Assembly: GCF_007993865.1 (NCBI RefSeq)
Contig: NZ_VIUH01000037.1
Coordinates: 1 to 35,331 of the forward strand
Reading direction: 5' to 3'
Source of the DNA: Pseudomonas sp. SJZ079
GTDB taxonomy: Bacteria > Pseudomonadota > Gammaproteobacteria > Pseudomonadales > Pseudomonadaceae
Length of the DNA: 35,331 nucleotides
Numbering within the stretch: position 1 is the stretch's first letter; every line of letters starts with the position of its first letter. Under the pieces are notes generated by a model, which did no database searches, was not told the origin of the DNA, and saw only the letters and a program-made list of their open reading frames with translations. The translations under genes and the position numbers were made by a program. Below are positions 22,426 to 33,723 of this stretch, in pieces.

Positions 22426-23934
22426 ATGAGAAACAGCATCGGCTTCCGCTTCAATGCCCTGTTCGTGCTGCTGGTCACCGTGCTGCTCGGCTGCTCCGGG
22501 GCACTGGCTTACTGGAGCATGCGCAGCCAGCTGCTCGAACAATACCAACGGACCCGCGACAGCGTGCAGCAGCGCCTGCAGACCAACCTGGTCAACCCCT
22601 TGTGGAATTTCGACCTGTCGACCCTGCAGGACAACCTGGCCGCCGAGGTGAAACCGCCGGTGCTGGGGATAGTCGTCTATTCCGACCTCGACGAGCGGAT
22701 GGCCTCGGCCGGCGTGCTGGAGCCCACCAGCAGGCGCAGCGCGCTGTATGAGCGCCTGGAGTTCCCGTTGCTCAATCGCGGCCGCGATGAGGGACAGTTG
22801 CTGGGCCGGGTGCAGGTGCTGCTGTCGCGGCAGGAGATGGAAAACACGCTGGATGAGCAGGTCTGGCGGCGCTCCCTGGAGATCCTCGCGCTGGATGTGC
22901 TGCTGGTCGCCGCGCTGTCGCTGAGCCTGCGTCTGCTGGTGCTGAAACCGCTGACCGGGCTGCGCGATGCGCTGAACCAGGCGGCGGAGCACCGTGGCCC
23001 ACCGGAGTCGCTGATGCTGCCGAGCACCCGCCACGACGAGTTTGGCGACGTGGTCGGCGGCTTCAATCGCATCGCCCAGCGCCTGGCCGCAGACCTGGAG
23101 GACAGGCGTCAGGCCGAGAGTGAAATCCGTCGGGCCTACGAGGAACTGCAGCGGACCCAGGCCACCCTGATCCAGGCGGAAAAGCTGGCGGCCCTCGGCG
23201 GTCTGGTGGCGGGCGTGGCGCATGAGATCAACACGCCCTTGGGTATCACCCTGACCGGCGCCAGCGTGCTGGGCGAGGAGACCCGGCGCTTCGCCGCGCG
23301 ACTGCAGGCCGGGCAGCTGAAGAAGTCGGACGTCGAGAATTATCTGCAGGTCGCCGCGGAGAGTGTCGAGCTGATTCAGGCCAACGCCAACCGGGCGGCG
23401 CATCTGGTGCACAGCTTCAAGGAGGTGGCCGTCGACCAGACCAGCGAGGCGCGCCGCGAATTCAACCTGGCCCGCTACCTGGACGAGGTGGTCGAGAGCC
23501 TGCGGCCGACCTACAAGCGCCTGCCGATCAAGGTACGCAACAGCTGTGCGCCGAGCATTCAACTGGACGGTTACCCGGGTGCGCTGGCGCAGGTGGTGAC
23601 CAACCTGTTGGTCAATGCGCTGACCCATGCCTTCCCCGACGGGGCGGCGGGTCAGGTCGGGCTCAGCGCGCAAGCCGAGGGCGATGCGGTGGTGCTGCTG
23701 TTCGAGGATGACGGCAAGGGCATCGCCGCCGAGCACCTGCCGCATATCTTCGAGCCCTTTTTCACCACCAAGCGTGGCGTCGGCGGCAGCGGTTTGGGCC
23801 TGCATGTGGTCTATAACATTGTGACTCAGCGCCTGGGCGGGCAGATCCAGGTGCAGAGCACGCCGGGGCGCGGCACGCGCTTCACCCTGCGGATGCCACT
23901 GGTCGCCCCGCAGCTGGTAGAGGAGGCAACATGA
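22426..23934 (+). CDS. Membrane sensor histidine kinase
   Basis: This is a 502-residue kinase from the chosen start MRNSIGFRF. An in-frame ATG 27 codons upstream (22345) would add a polar segment before the first membrane span and is less likely. Membrane spans at about 8-30 and 151-173 enclose a periplasmic domain of about 120 residues. A HAMP-like region follows at 174-226, a coiled coil (EDRRQAESEIRRAYEELQRTQ), and HisKA with phospho-acceptor His266 in GVAHEINTPLG. The ATPase domain has NLLVNALTHAF, EDDGKGI and GVGGSGLGLHVVYN. Its stop overlaps the response regulator start by four bases. Divergence from the solute-binding gene suggests a shared control region, possibly with ligand-bound protein as input. 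Confidence 0.92.
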   Translation: MRNSIGFRFNALFVLLVTVLLGCSGALAYWSMRSQLLEQYQRTRDSVQQRLQTNLVNPLWNFDLSTLQDNLAAEVKPPVLGIVVYSDLDERMASAGVLEPTSRRSALYERLEFPLLNRGRDEGQLLGRVQVLLSRQEMENTLDEQVWRRSLEILALDVLLVAALSLSLRLLVLKPLTGLRDALNQAAEHRGPPESLMLPSTRHDEFGDVVGGFNRIAQRLAADLEDRRQAESEIRRAYEELQRTQATLIQAEKLAALGGLVAGVAHEINTPLGITLTGASVLGEETRRFAARLQAGQLKKSDVENYLQVAAESVELIQANANRAAHLVHSFKEVAVDQTSEARREFNLARYLDEVVESLRPTYKRLPIKVRNSCAPSIQLDGYPGALAQVVTNLLVNALTHAFPDGAAGQVGLSAQAEGDAVVLLFEDDGKGIAAEHLPHIFEPFFTTKRGVGGSGLGLHVVYNIVTQRLGGQIQVQSTPGRGTRFTLRMPLVAPQLVEEAT

Positions 23935-25511
23935 GCAACGAGCACTCCCACGCAGAAGACGACTGGCTGATCGACGACAGCGCCGCGCCGCCCGTCGCCC
24001 GCCCCGAGCCGCCCTGGCGGCTGCTGATCGTCGACGATGAACTGGATGTGCACCGGGTCACGCGCCTGGCCTTGCGCGGTATCGAGTACAAGGGTCGTAG
24101 CCTGGAACTATTGAGCGCCTATTCGGGGCAGGAGGGCTTCGAGCTGCTGCGCGATCAGCCAGGCATAGCCCTGATGCTGCTCGACGTGGTGATGGAAACC
24201 GAGGATGCCGGGCTGCGCCTGGTGCATCGGGTGCGCGAGGAACTGGACAATCCACTGGTGCGCATCGTCCTGCGCACCGGTCAGCCGGGTCAGGCGCCGG
24301 AGCAGGAGGTGATCCTCAGCTACGACATCAACGACTACAAGGCCAAGACCGAACTGACCCTGCAGAAGCTCTACACCACGGTCATCGCCTCCTTGCGCGC
24401 CTACGAGAGCCTGGTCGCCATCGAACGCAGCCGCCAGGGCCTGAGCAAGATTCTCGAGGGTTCGGCGAATCTCTATCAGATGCACTCGCTGCGCGAGTTC
24501 GCTTCCGGCGTGCTGGCGCAGATCGGCGCCATTCTCGACGTCGGCACCCACGGCATCCTCTGCGTGCGCCGGGGTGCCAGCAGCGACTCGGTGGCGTTAC
24601 AGGTGCTCGGGGCCACTGGCAGTTTCGCCGAGATGGCGCATCACGACGAGCTGGACGAGACGCACCCGATCTATCCGCTGATGTTGCAGGCGATCGAGAG
24701 CCGGCAGAGCCTCTATGCCTATCCCAACGAGGTGCTGTATATCCCGACCCAGACCAGCCACGAGTTCCTCCTGTATTTCACCCCGCCCTGGCCATTGACC
24801 GAGGTGGACAAGGACCTGCTGCAGGTGTTCTGTAGCCGTATCGCTTCGGCCTTCGACAACTTGCACCACCACCTGCAGATGGCGCGGGCACAAGAGGCGA
24901 CTGTGGTGGCCCTGGCCGACCTCGCCGAGTACCGCGACAGCGACACCGGCGATCACGTGCTGCGCGTCGAGCACTGGACCGCGCGCACCGCTCGGCGCAT
25001 GGCCGAGCGCGGCGACTATCTGGACGAATTGACCCCGCGCTTCCTCGAACTGATCGGCATGGCCAGCATTCTGCACGACGTCGGCAAGGTCGCTACCCCG
25101 GACCTGGTGCTGTTCAAGCCCGGCGTGCATGACCAGGAACAACGCGAGGTGATGCGTCGGCATGCCAGCATCGGCGCCGCCATCCTGCAGCGTTCGGCGC
25201 GTATGGTGGAGGGCCAGAGTTACCTGTCGATCGGTGCCGAGATCGCCGGCGGGCATCACGAGCACTTCGATGGCCAGGGCTATCCGCAGGCCCTGAAGGG
25301 CGAACAGATCCCCCTCTCGGCGCGCATCGTGGCGGTGGTCGACGTGTTCGACGCGCTGATGCACCGGCGCCCCTACAAGGAACCCTGGTCGCTGGCCGAC
25401 TCGCTGGCCTATATCCGCGAGCGCAGCGGCAAGCAGTTCGACCCCAAGGTGGTGGCGGCCTTCCTCGACGAGGTCGCCGAGGAGTACTCCGAGTCTCAGG
25501 ACAGTGCCTGA
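23931..25511 (+). CDS. Response regulator REC-DUF3369-HD-GYP, c-di-GMP phosphodiesterase
   Basis: This is a 526-residue response regulator. The receiver domain (about 30-155) has LLIVDDE (31-37) and phospho-acceptor Asp85 in LMLLDVVME, with Lys in NDYKAKTEL. The middle (about 160-315) is the DUF3369 linker/GAF-like region. The C-terminal HD-GYP domain (about 320-520) keeps the active residues: His342 in TGDHVLRVEHW, His382-Asp383 in HDVGK, HHEHFDGQGYP at 442-452 with an intact GYP, and Asp471 in VVDVFDAL. It should therefore hydrolyse c-di-GMP when activated by the kinase. No DNA-binding domain is present. Orthologous two-gene systems with degenerate HD-GYP domains are known in P. aeruginosa (from memory, PA2571-PA2572); this one looks catalytically complete. 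Confidence 0.93.
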   Translation: MSNEHSHAEDDWLIDDSAAPPVARPEPPWRLLIVDDELDVHRVTRLALRGIEYKGRSLELLSAYSGQEGFELLRDQPGIALMLLDVVMETEDAGLRLVHRVREELDNPLVRIVLRTGQPGQAPEQEVILSYDINDYKAKTELTLQKLYTTVIASLRAYESLVAIERSRQGLSKILEGSANLYQMHSLREFASGVLAQIGAILDVGTHGILCVRRGASSDSVALQVLGATGSFAEMAHHDELDETHPIYPLMLQAIESRQSLYAYPNEVLYIPTQTSHEFLLYFTPPWPLTEVDKDLLQVFCSRIASAFDNLHHHLQMARAQEATVVALADLAEYRDSDTGDHVLRVEHWTARTARRMAERGDYLDELTPRFLELIGMASILHDVGKVATPDLVLFKPGVHDQEQREVMRRHASIGAAILQRSARMVEGQSYLSIGAEIAGGHHEHFDGQGYPQALKGEQIPLSARIVAVVDVFDALMHRRPYKEPWSLADSLAYIRERSGKQFDPKVVAAFLDEVAEEYSESQDSA

Positions 25512-25791
25512 GCGGACGCGACAACGCGGCCAGTTGCTCGATCAGGAGGGCGCGGGGGGGCAGCAATCCGCGGCCGTTGGTCCTGCCAGGGGGCGCCCGC
25601 ATGCCGCTGTACTAAACTTGTAGGACGGGCATTGGCCTCATCCACTGCTCGGGTTGGGGGTAGGGAATTTCCCTGACAGCGCGCAACAACCCGTTGCGAT
25701 ATGAGTCGGCTGCGACCCGCAGCGGCTCGCGCGGGCTTCATCGGGACGAGGGGCCAGCGGCAATCTCCAGGCCAACGGCAGGAGGTGCATC

Positions 25792-26265
25792 ATGACCATG
25801 GCCACCCGGTTACAGAGTTATTTATCAGACAAGCATACGAACTACGACATGCTCCAGCACGACCCCTCGATGACCACCCGTGAGTCGGCGCGGCGTGCAG
25901 GCGTACCGCCACACCTGATGGCCAAGCCGGTGATCCTCGATGATTTTCAGGGGCATTGGCTGATGGCGGTGGTCCCGGCGACCCGCCAGGTTAACCTCAA
26001 CAAGGTCAACAAACTCACCAAGCGCCACTGGCGTCTGGTACACGAGAGCGAGTTTAGTAGCCGCTTCAACGACTGCGCCTTGGGTGCGATTCCACCGGTC
26101 GGCAGCGCCTTCGAGATGGACACCCTGATCGATCAGTCCCTCACCGGGCTCAAGGATGTGTATTTCGAGTCGGGCGATCATGAAGGCTTGGTACACATGA
26201 GTTCCGAGCAATTTCTCCAACTCATGCCGACCGCCCAACACGGCTTCTTCAGCGAATCAGCCTGA
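25792..26265 (+). CDS. YbaK/EbsC-type aminoacyl-tRNA deacylase domain protein
   Basis: This is a 157-residue protein of the YbaK/ProX fold, a family that hydrolyses mischarged aminoacyl-tRNAs. Visible features are an N-terminal helix with YDMLQHDPSMTTRESARRAGVPPHLMAKPVIL, the central HWLMAVVPATRQVNLNKVNK with the substrate-pocket lysine segment, and GAIPPVGSAFEMDTLID (94-110), where GxxPPfG is the family's glycine loop. The start has GGAGGT five bases upstream. It is a single-gene unit followed by a terminator; the 280 bases before it hold nothing I recognise. The misacylated tRNA it acts on cannot be assigned. Confidence 0.85.
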   Translation: MTMATRLQSYLSDKHTNYDMLQHDPSMTTRESARRAGVPPHLMAKPVILDDFQGHWLMAVVPATRQVNLNKVNKLTKRHWRLVHESEFSSRFNDCALGAIPPVGSAFEMDTLIDQSLTGLKDVYFESGDHEGLVHMSSEQFLQLMPTAQHGFFSESA

Positions 26266-26274
26266 CCCCCGGGC

Positions 26275-26302
26275 GGCGCCGTTGCTACGGCGCCCCCCCT
26301 TT
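26275..26302 (+). terminator. Terminator after the ybaK-like gene
   Basis: GGCGCCGT, loop TGCT, ACGGCGCC, then a C tract and TTTT. An 8-bp perfect G/C stem nine bases after the stop; likely a terminator, though the tract is C-rich before the Ts. Confidence 0.6.
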
Positions 26303-26481
26303 TCCCAATTGCTGGGCCTACCATGGCGGTCGCGTCTTTCTTTGCGCGCGCTGACGTACCTGCTCGCGTGGGCGAGTGTGCTACCCGCTCGGAGTGGTCT
26401 TGTTCCTGCATAGGCTAATTGTCACGCCGGCGATGGATCATCGCGGCGTAGGCACTTTGCAGTCTTTAAGGAGCGCAACGA

Positions 26482-26985
26482 GTGAGTATCAATTGGGCCG
26501 AACGCCTGCGCGAACAGATGCATGGGTTGTCCGAGTCGCTGGGCAATCTTCTGGTCGAAGCCTTTCACTACCTGGCGTTGTTCGCCATCGGCGCGGTCAC
26601 CGCCTGGGCGGCGGTGGTGGCGTTTCTCGGGATGATCGACAAGGGCCATATCACGGTCGATGACATCCTCTTGCTGTTCATCTACCTGGAACTGGGGGCG
26701 ATGGTCGGGATTTACTTCAAGACCAACCACATGCCGATCCGCTTCCTGATTTACGTGGCGATCACCGCACTGACTCGCCTGCTGATTGCCGATGTCTCGC
26801 ACCATAATCGCCCGGACTGGGGCGTGGTGATGATTTCCGGGGCCATCCTGTTGCTGGCGCTGTCGATTTTGGTGGTGCGCTTCGCCTCCGCCAAGTACCC
26901 CTCGGTACAGGCCGACGGTCCGCGTCGGCGGCGCAACCCGGCCGATGAGGCGGCGGAGAAGGACGACGTTCGCGGTGACGATTAA
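26482..26985 (+). CDS. psiE: PsiE family phosphate-starvation-inducible membrane protein
   Basis: This is a 167-residue inner-membrane protein with four predicted spans (about 27-49, 61-80, 84-103, 113-134). The PsiE signature is visible in LLVEAFHYLALFAIGAV, DDILLLFIYLELGAMVGIYFKTNHMPIRFLIYVAITALTRLLI and the charged C-terminal tail. It starts with GTG eight bases after AAGGAG, the only start that keeps the N-terminal helix. In E. coli psiE is induced by phosphate starvation and repressed by cAMP-CRP; I see no clear Pho box in the 216 bases upstream. The molecular function is unknown. Confidence 0.9.
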   Translation: MSINWAERLREQMHGLSESLGNLLVEAFHYLALFAIGAVTAWAAVVAFLGMIDKGHITVDDILLLFIYLELGAMVGIYFKTNHMPIRFLIYVAITALTRLLIADVSHHNRPDWGVVMISGAILLLALSILVVRFASAKYPSVQADGPRRRRNPADEAAEKDDVRGDD

Positions 26986-27062
26986 CTGCACAAGCCGATG
27001 CAGTCCGAGCTGGATTAGGTGTTTTCCCAGATTTCATCCTGGCATCGATTGAGTCCCCAAGC

Positions 27063-27139
27063 GTAGGAGCCAGCTCGCTGGCGATCCGTCGCCGGTGCTC
27101 AGCACAATTGCCAAGCATCGCCAGCAAGCTGGCTCCTAC
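27063..27139. repeat. REP pair (inverted GTAGGAGCCAGC arms), second locus
   Basis: GTAGGAGCCAGCTCGCTGGCGAT at the left and, inverted, ATCGCCAGCAAGCTGGCTCCTAC at the right. It is the same repeat family as at 13893-13957, here between convergent psiE and the helicase gene, with a slightly longer spacer. Confidence 0.85.
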
Positions 27140-27173
27140 AGGGCGGGTGCAGGGCAACGATTGGTGCCGGCGC

Positions 27174-27232
27174 GTAGCCCGGATGCAATCCGGGAAGTCT
27201 GTCAGCCCAACCCCGGATTGCATCCGGGCTAC
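27174..27232. repeat. Inverted repeat of the GTAGCCCGGATG family, second locus
   Basis: GTAGCCCGGATGCAATCCGG and its inverted partner CCGGATTGCATCCGGGCTAC flank a short spacer. It directly follows the REP pair, the same order as at 13893-14036, and ends just before the helicase stop. Confidence 0.82.
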
Positions 27233-27240
27233 TTAAGCTG

Positions 27241-29886
<2,646 letters not shown>

Positions 29887-30056
29887 CGGGCGAGCCCCGG
29901 GTGCGAGCGATGGAGTCTGGACATGGCGCCGCCGAAGCTGTGGGAAGCCGACAATTTTGGCACAGCTGGGCGTGGATTAGCAGGGCGTTGGCTGCTGCTG
30001 CGGCCCGCCAGTTGCCGGGCGTAGTGCCGGGGCCGAGTGAGGCCTGGGGCCGTGGC

Positions 30057-30932
30057 TCAGCCGGCGAACGCCAGGCGGTACTGCCCCGGCGTGGCGGCGA
30101 AGGCCTGGCGAAAGCGATTGCTGAAGTGACTGGCGCTGGCAAAGCCGCAGGCCAGGGCAATCTCGCCCAAGGGTTGGCCGGTCTGGCGCAGCAGCGCTTG
30201 CGCCCGCGCCAGGCGGCGGCTGAGCAGGTAACGGTGCGGTGGCATGCCGAAACTCAGGTGAAACATCCGCGCGAAATGGTACTCGGACAGCGCGCAGAGA
30301 CCAGCCAGATGCCCCAGACTGAGCGGCTCGCTGAGGTGCGCCTCGATAAAATCGCGCAGGCGGCGGCGTTGCGTGGGCGCCAGGCCACCGCTCAAACGCA
30401 GGCCCTCGCGGCGGCCGACCTGGGACAACAGCGCATGGTCGAGCAGGTCGTGGGCCAGGCTGCTGGTCAGCAGGCGTTCGCCGGGTTCCTGCCAATCGAG
30501 CCGACACAGTTGGCGGAAGCGCAGGGCCTGCTGCGGGTCGTCGAGGAAGGTGCTTTCGCGCAGTTGCAGTTCCCGCGGTTCGCGGTCGAGCAGACGGATC
30601 GCGCCCTCGGCGAACTGTTCCTCGCCGATGTACAGGTGCGCCAGATGGATCTCGCCGTCGATCACCCAGGCCGATTGGTGCCCGGCCGGCAGCACGCAGA
30701 GTTTGTCCGGTGCACCCTTGCTGCTCGGCCGCTCGCGGCGAAAGGTGCCGGTGCCGCCCGCCAGGTAGCAGGACAGGGTGTGGTGGGTCGGCGCCTGGTA
30801 GTCACGGCGGTCGTCCCGGTTGCTCCACAACGCCGCGACCAGCCCATCGCCCAGCTCGGCGCTGCGTTGCAGGCGCGCGTGCGGCGAGCTGTTCATGCTC
30901 TGAAAAACCTGCAGCTGTTCGAGTTGCGACAT
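30057..30932 (-). CDS. AraC-family transcriptional regulator
   Basis: This is a 291-residue regulator with an N-terminal sensing domain (about 1-170; cupin-like, with THHTLSCYLAGGTGTFRRE and LCVLPAGHQSAWVIDGEIHLAHLYI) and a C-terminal double helix-turn-helix at about 190-287. In the latter, LGHLAGLCALSEYHFARMFHLSFG is the first motif and GEIALACGFASASHFSNRFRQAFAATPGQYR the second, with the family signature. It starts MSQLEQLQVFQ and is divergent from the multicopper oxidase gene, but 547 bases separate them, so a regulatory link is uncertain. Target genes and effector are unknown. Confidence 0.92.
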   Translation of the reverse strand: MSQLEQLQVFQSMNSSPHARLQRSAELGDGLVAALWSNRDDRRDYQAPTHHTLSCYLAGGTGTFRRERPSSKGAPDKLCVLPAGHQSAWVIDGEIHLAHLYIGEEQFAEGAIRLLDREPRELQLRESTFLDDPQQALRFRQLCRLDWQEPGERLLTSSLAHDLLDHALLSQVGRREGLRLSGGLAPTQRRRLRDFIEAHLSEPLSLGHLAGLCALSEYHFARMFHLSFGMPPHRYLLSRRLARAQALLRQTGQPLGEIALACGFASASHFSNRFRQAFAATPGQYRLAFAG

Positions 30933-31479
30933 AGGCGTCCCCTTGACCCCGACATGCTACGCCGAGCGCGCCCAGCTGCCAGCCCCGCAGGGCAGAAAAG
31001 CGCAAGATTGGGCAAGTGGGACGGCAGCAGTTGCCAAGTGGGTTGCTGTTGAATCGGCCAGGCTTGGGTTGGCGATGGGGGCAGATCGCGGCCAAAAACG
31101 GGCAGTCGAAAGTGCCCACGAAGCTGAGGCCTATTCAATGAGCAATGAAATGGGCTTCCTCTACTTCATCTAGCTTCGTGAGCCCGAGTCTGAGTGGGGG
31201 TAGTAATGGCGGGGATGGCCGATTGACAGCAATAGGTGCTGATACTACACCTTGGTTAGGGAGGGTACAGGCGTCGAAGGTTTCTCCTTTCTTGCAAAGG
31301 CTCTTGGTCGGGGCCACGTGTGATCGTGGCTCTGTGTCAGGTCGTTGTCTCGCGGAAACCCTGCAGAAGCGCCGCATTCTCATTCTTTCGGCCCCTAATC
31401 AGCCGAAAGGTATTCCCCTACATGCTAGACGCATCGCGGGGTTTGCTGGAGGAGGGGAGGCGATAGCGAGGAGGCGCAC
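30933..31479. other. 547-bp intergenic region between the AraC gene and the multicopper oxidase gene
   Basis: I find no gene here. The AraC-proximal half is typical of the genome. From about 31130 to 31450 the base composition is noticeably less G/C-rich than the flanks, and the short open frames have no ribosome sites or protein-like character. A hairpin (GCCACG, loop, CGTGGC at about 31313-31330) and a perfect inverted repeat at 31385-31409 are the only structures noted. It may be the left boundary of acquired DNA; this is inference. Confidence 0.5.
31385..31409. promoter_or_regulatory. Perfect inverted repeat upstream of the multicopper oxidase gene
   Basis: CTTTCGGC, nine-base spacer, GCCGAAAG, 70 bases before the oxidase start. 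It could be an operator or an RNA hairpin in the leader. No known regulator is assigned. Confidence 0.3.
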
Positions 31480-33714
31480 ATGTACCTGCCAGGAGATGCG
31501 TCCAAGGCGCGACTCAGGGAGGCGGATATTGCGAGACGGAATTTTGCGGAGTTGGCGACAGCCCTCGCCAATGGCGAAGTCACACGACGCGACTTCATCA
31601 AATGGGGCTTGGTAACGTCCGGTGGACTGCTGGCCCCGGTTCATGGACTGAGTCCCTTCCCCAGCAGTGCCTACGCCGATAAATTCGATATCCCGACCGG
31701 GTTGCCACCCAGCCCGTTGTTCGGCGTCCGGCCCTTCACTCAACCCATGCCGCGCTTCGACGTGTTGCCACGCAAGGCCTATATGCCCGGTAAAGGGGTA
31801 ATGGACCCAATTCCGGCGTTTCCCGGTAAACGCGGCCCCGACCCGACGGAACAGGCGAATACCACCCAACAGCCTGTACCCGCCGTACTGGGTGGACGCA
31901 CCGGCCCCATCGAGGGCCGCCCCCCAGGCCCCATCTGGGCCCACCAGCAATGGAACGCCTTTTTCCCCAGAGTAGTGGTAGAAGTCACTCAGGAAGGTGC
32001 CAAGGGCAACACCGTCTACAACCCCGGCGTGCCGTCGAGCCTCAACTCCGGCATCGTTCCATCGGCATATTTCCGTCCGACCTTCCATCCGGACCTGCCT
32101 GACCAAGGGCCACTTGCGTTCTGGACGTTCAACGGAACCCTGCCACCCAAGTTGCTGATCGGCCGGTACCATGAGGCCATCCTCTTCCGGCATCACAACC
32201 GCCTACCCGCCGACCCCACGCAAAACGGCGGCTTCGGGATTCACACCCTTACCACCCATGAACATAACGGGCACCACGGGGCGGAAAATGATGGCTTCAC
32301 CGGGGCCTATTTCTACCCCGGCCAGTTTTATGACTACCACTACCCGATCGTCCATGGCGGCTACTACAGCGTCAACCAAGACGCCACGGACCCCCAGTGC
32401 GGAAGCCCGAACGACGCCGGTGGCATCGACAATGTCCCAGGCGACTACCACGAGACCATGAGCACCCACTGGTTCCACGACCACATGTTCAGCTTCACCG
32501 CGCAGAACGTATACAAAGGCAACGCCGGGATGTTCAACATCTACAGCAGCATCGACCGCGGCAACGAAGAGATCGACGACGGGGCGAACCTGCGGCTACC
32601 CAGCGGCACGGACAAAGCCTTTGCCAACCTCGACTACGACGTGAATCTGATGATCGCGGACAAGGCCTGGGACCAGGACGGGCAGTTGGCGATGAACATC
32701 TTCGACTTCGATGGTTTCCTCGGCGACGCGATGACCGTGAACCTCGCCTACAAGCCCTATTTCGAGGTCGAGCGGCGCAAGTACCGCTTCCGCATCCTCA
32801 ACGCGGCTGTCGCACGGTTCTTCAAGATTGCCCTGAGCGATGCGTCGCCCATGATCATGATCGCCAACGACGGCAACCTGCTGCCGAGTCCGGTGGTGCT
32901 CACCGCGCTGGACGAGATGGGCATCGCAGAACGCTTCGATATCGTCATCGACTTCTCCCGCTATCGGGTCGGGGACAGGGTCTGGATGGTCAACCTCGCC
33001 GAACACGAGAACGGCCGCAGGCCCAAGGAAGACCTCTCGCTGCGCGATGCGCTGTCCGGTAAGACGGAGGACCCCTGCGTCGGCCGCTTCCTGGAGTTTC
33101 GCATCGCCCGCAACCCCAGTAAGCCGGACCTGAGCCAGGTGCCCGCCATCCTCTGCCAGAACCCAAACCTGTCGAAGATACCTGTGGCGGCGCAACGGAC
33201 CTTCGAGTTCGGCCGTGGCGCCAAGCGAACCACCAACGATCCTGTCTCGACCTTCTTCGGCCCCTGGGGTATCAAGACCAATGGCGGCGACACGCTTGCC
33301 GCCGATTTCGGCCGCATCTCGGCGGCCCCGCGCTTCGGCACCCGCGAGATCTGGACGCTGAAGAACGGCGGCGGTGGCTGGGACCACCCCATCCACATCC
33401 ATTTCGAGGAGGGCCAGATCCTTGCCCGCGACGGCAAACTGAGCAACGTCCCAGCCTGGGAGCGTGGTCGCAAGGATGTCTACCGGCTGCATCCGGGTGG
33501 CAGCGTCACTATCAGCCTGCAGTTCCGGGATTTCGGCGGGATGTTCATGGAGCACTGCCACAACACCACCCACGAAGACAACGCCATGCTGCTGCGCTGG
33601 GAAATCGACGACGGGGGCGGCGCCTTTCTGAGGCCGCTGCCGACCCCAATCCCGACGCCTCAGGGCGTTACCTTCGTTTCGCCGACCGATGTCCTGCCGA
33701 CGGCATTGAAATAG
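31480..33714 (+). CDS. Tat-exported multicopper oxidase
   Basis: This is a 744-residue multicopper oxidase with all four copper motifs: HEHNGHH (260-266), HWFHDH (330-335), HPIHIH (636-641) and HCHNTTHEDNAM (692-703). The last gives the type 1 site ligands Cys693, His698 and axial Met703, with His636 in the preceding motif. Export by Tat is indicated by TRRDFIKWG at 35-43 followed by a hydrophobic stretch and SSAYA near 66. The n-region before the twin Arg is unusually long, but AGGAGG precedes the first ATG. At 744 residues it is larger than laccase, CotA or CueO (about 500-600). It oxidises an unknown substrate with O2; metal (Mn, Cu, Fe) or phenol oxidation is possible. The SCO-cytochrome gene follows by nine bases. 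Confidence 0.92.
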   Translation: MYLPGDASKARLREADIARRNFAELATALANGEVTRRDFIKWGLVTSGGLLAPVHGLSPFPSSAYADKFDIPTGLPPSPLFGVRPFTQPMPRFDVLPRKAYMPGKGVMDPIPAFPGKRGPDPTEQANTTQQPVPAVLGGRTGPIEGRPPGPIWAHQQWNAFFPRVVVEVTQEGAKGNTVYNPGVPSSLNSGIVPSAYFRPTFHPDLPDQGPLAFWTFNGTLPPKLLIGRYHEAILFRHHNRLPADPTQNGGFGIHTLTTHEHNGHHGAENDGFTGAYFYPGQFYDYHYPIVHGGYYSVNQDATDPQCGSPNDAGGIDNVPGDYHETMSTHWFHDHMFSFTAQNVYKGNAGMFNIYSSIDRGNEEIDDGANLRLPSGTDKAFANLDYDVNLMIADKAWDQDGQLAMNIFDFDGFLGDAMTVNLAYKPYFEVERRKYRFRILNAAVARFFKIALSDASPMIMIANDGNLLPSPVVLTALDEMGIAERFDIVIDFSRYRVGDRVWMVNLAEHENGRRPKEDLSLRDALSGKTEDPCVGRFLEFRIARNPSKPDLSQVPAILCQNPNLSKIPVAAQRTFEFGRGAKRTTNDPVSTFFGPWGIKTNGGDTLAADFGRISAAPRFGTREIWTLKNGGGGWDHPIHIHFEEGQILARDGKLSNVPAWERGRKDVYRLHPGGSVTISLQFRDFGGMFMEHCHNTTHEDNAMLLRWEIDDGGGAFLRPLPTPIPTPQGVTFVSPTDVLPTALK

Positions 33715-33723
33715 GAGGGCGCC

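Noticed and set aside
26266..26481. Pho box upstream of psiE
   Set aside because: No pair of CTGTCAT-like half-sites at 11-base spacing was found; one TTGTCAC is not enough.
31480..33714. Calling the multicopper oxidase CopA, CueO or a laccase
   Set aside because: Its 744-residue length, HEHNGHH first motif and SCO-cytochrome partner do not match those proteins well, and the family cannot be settled without alignment.
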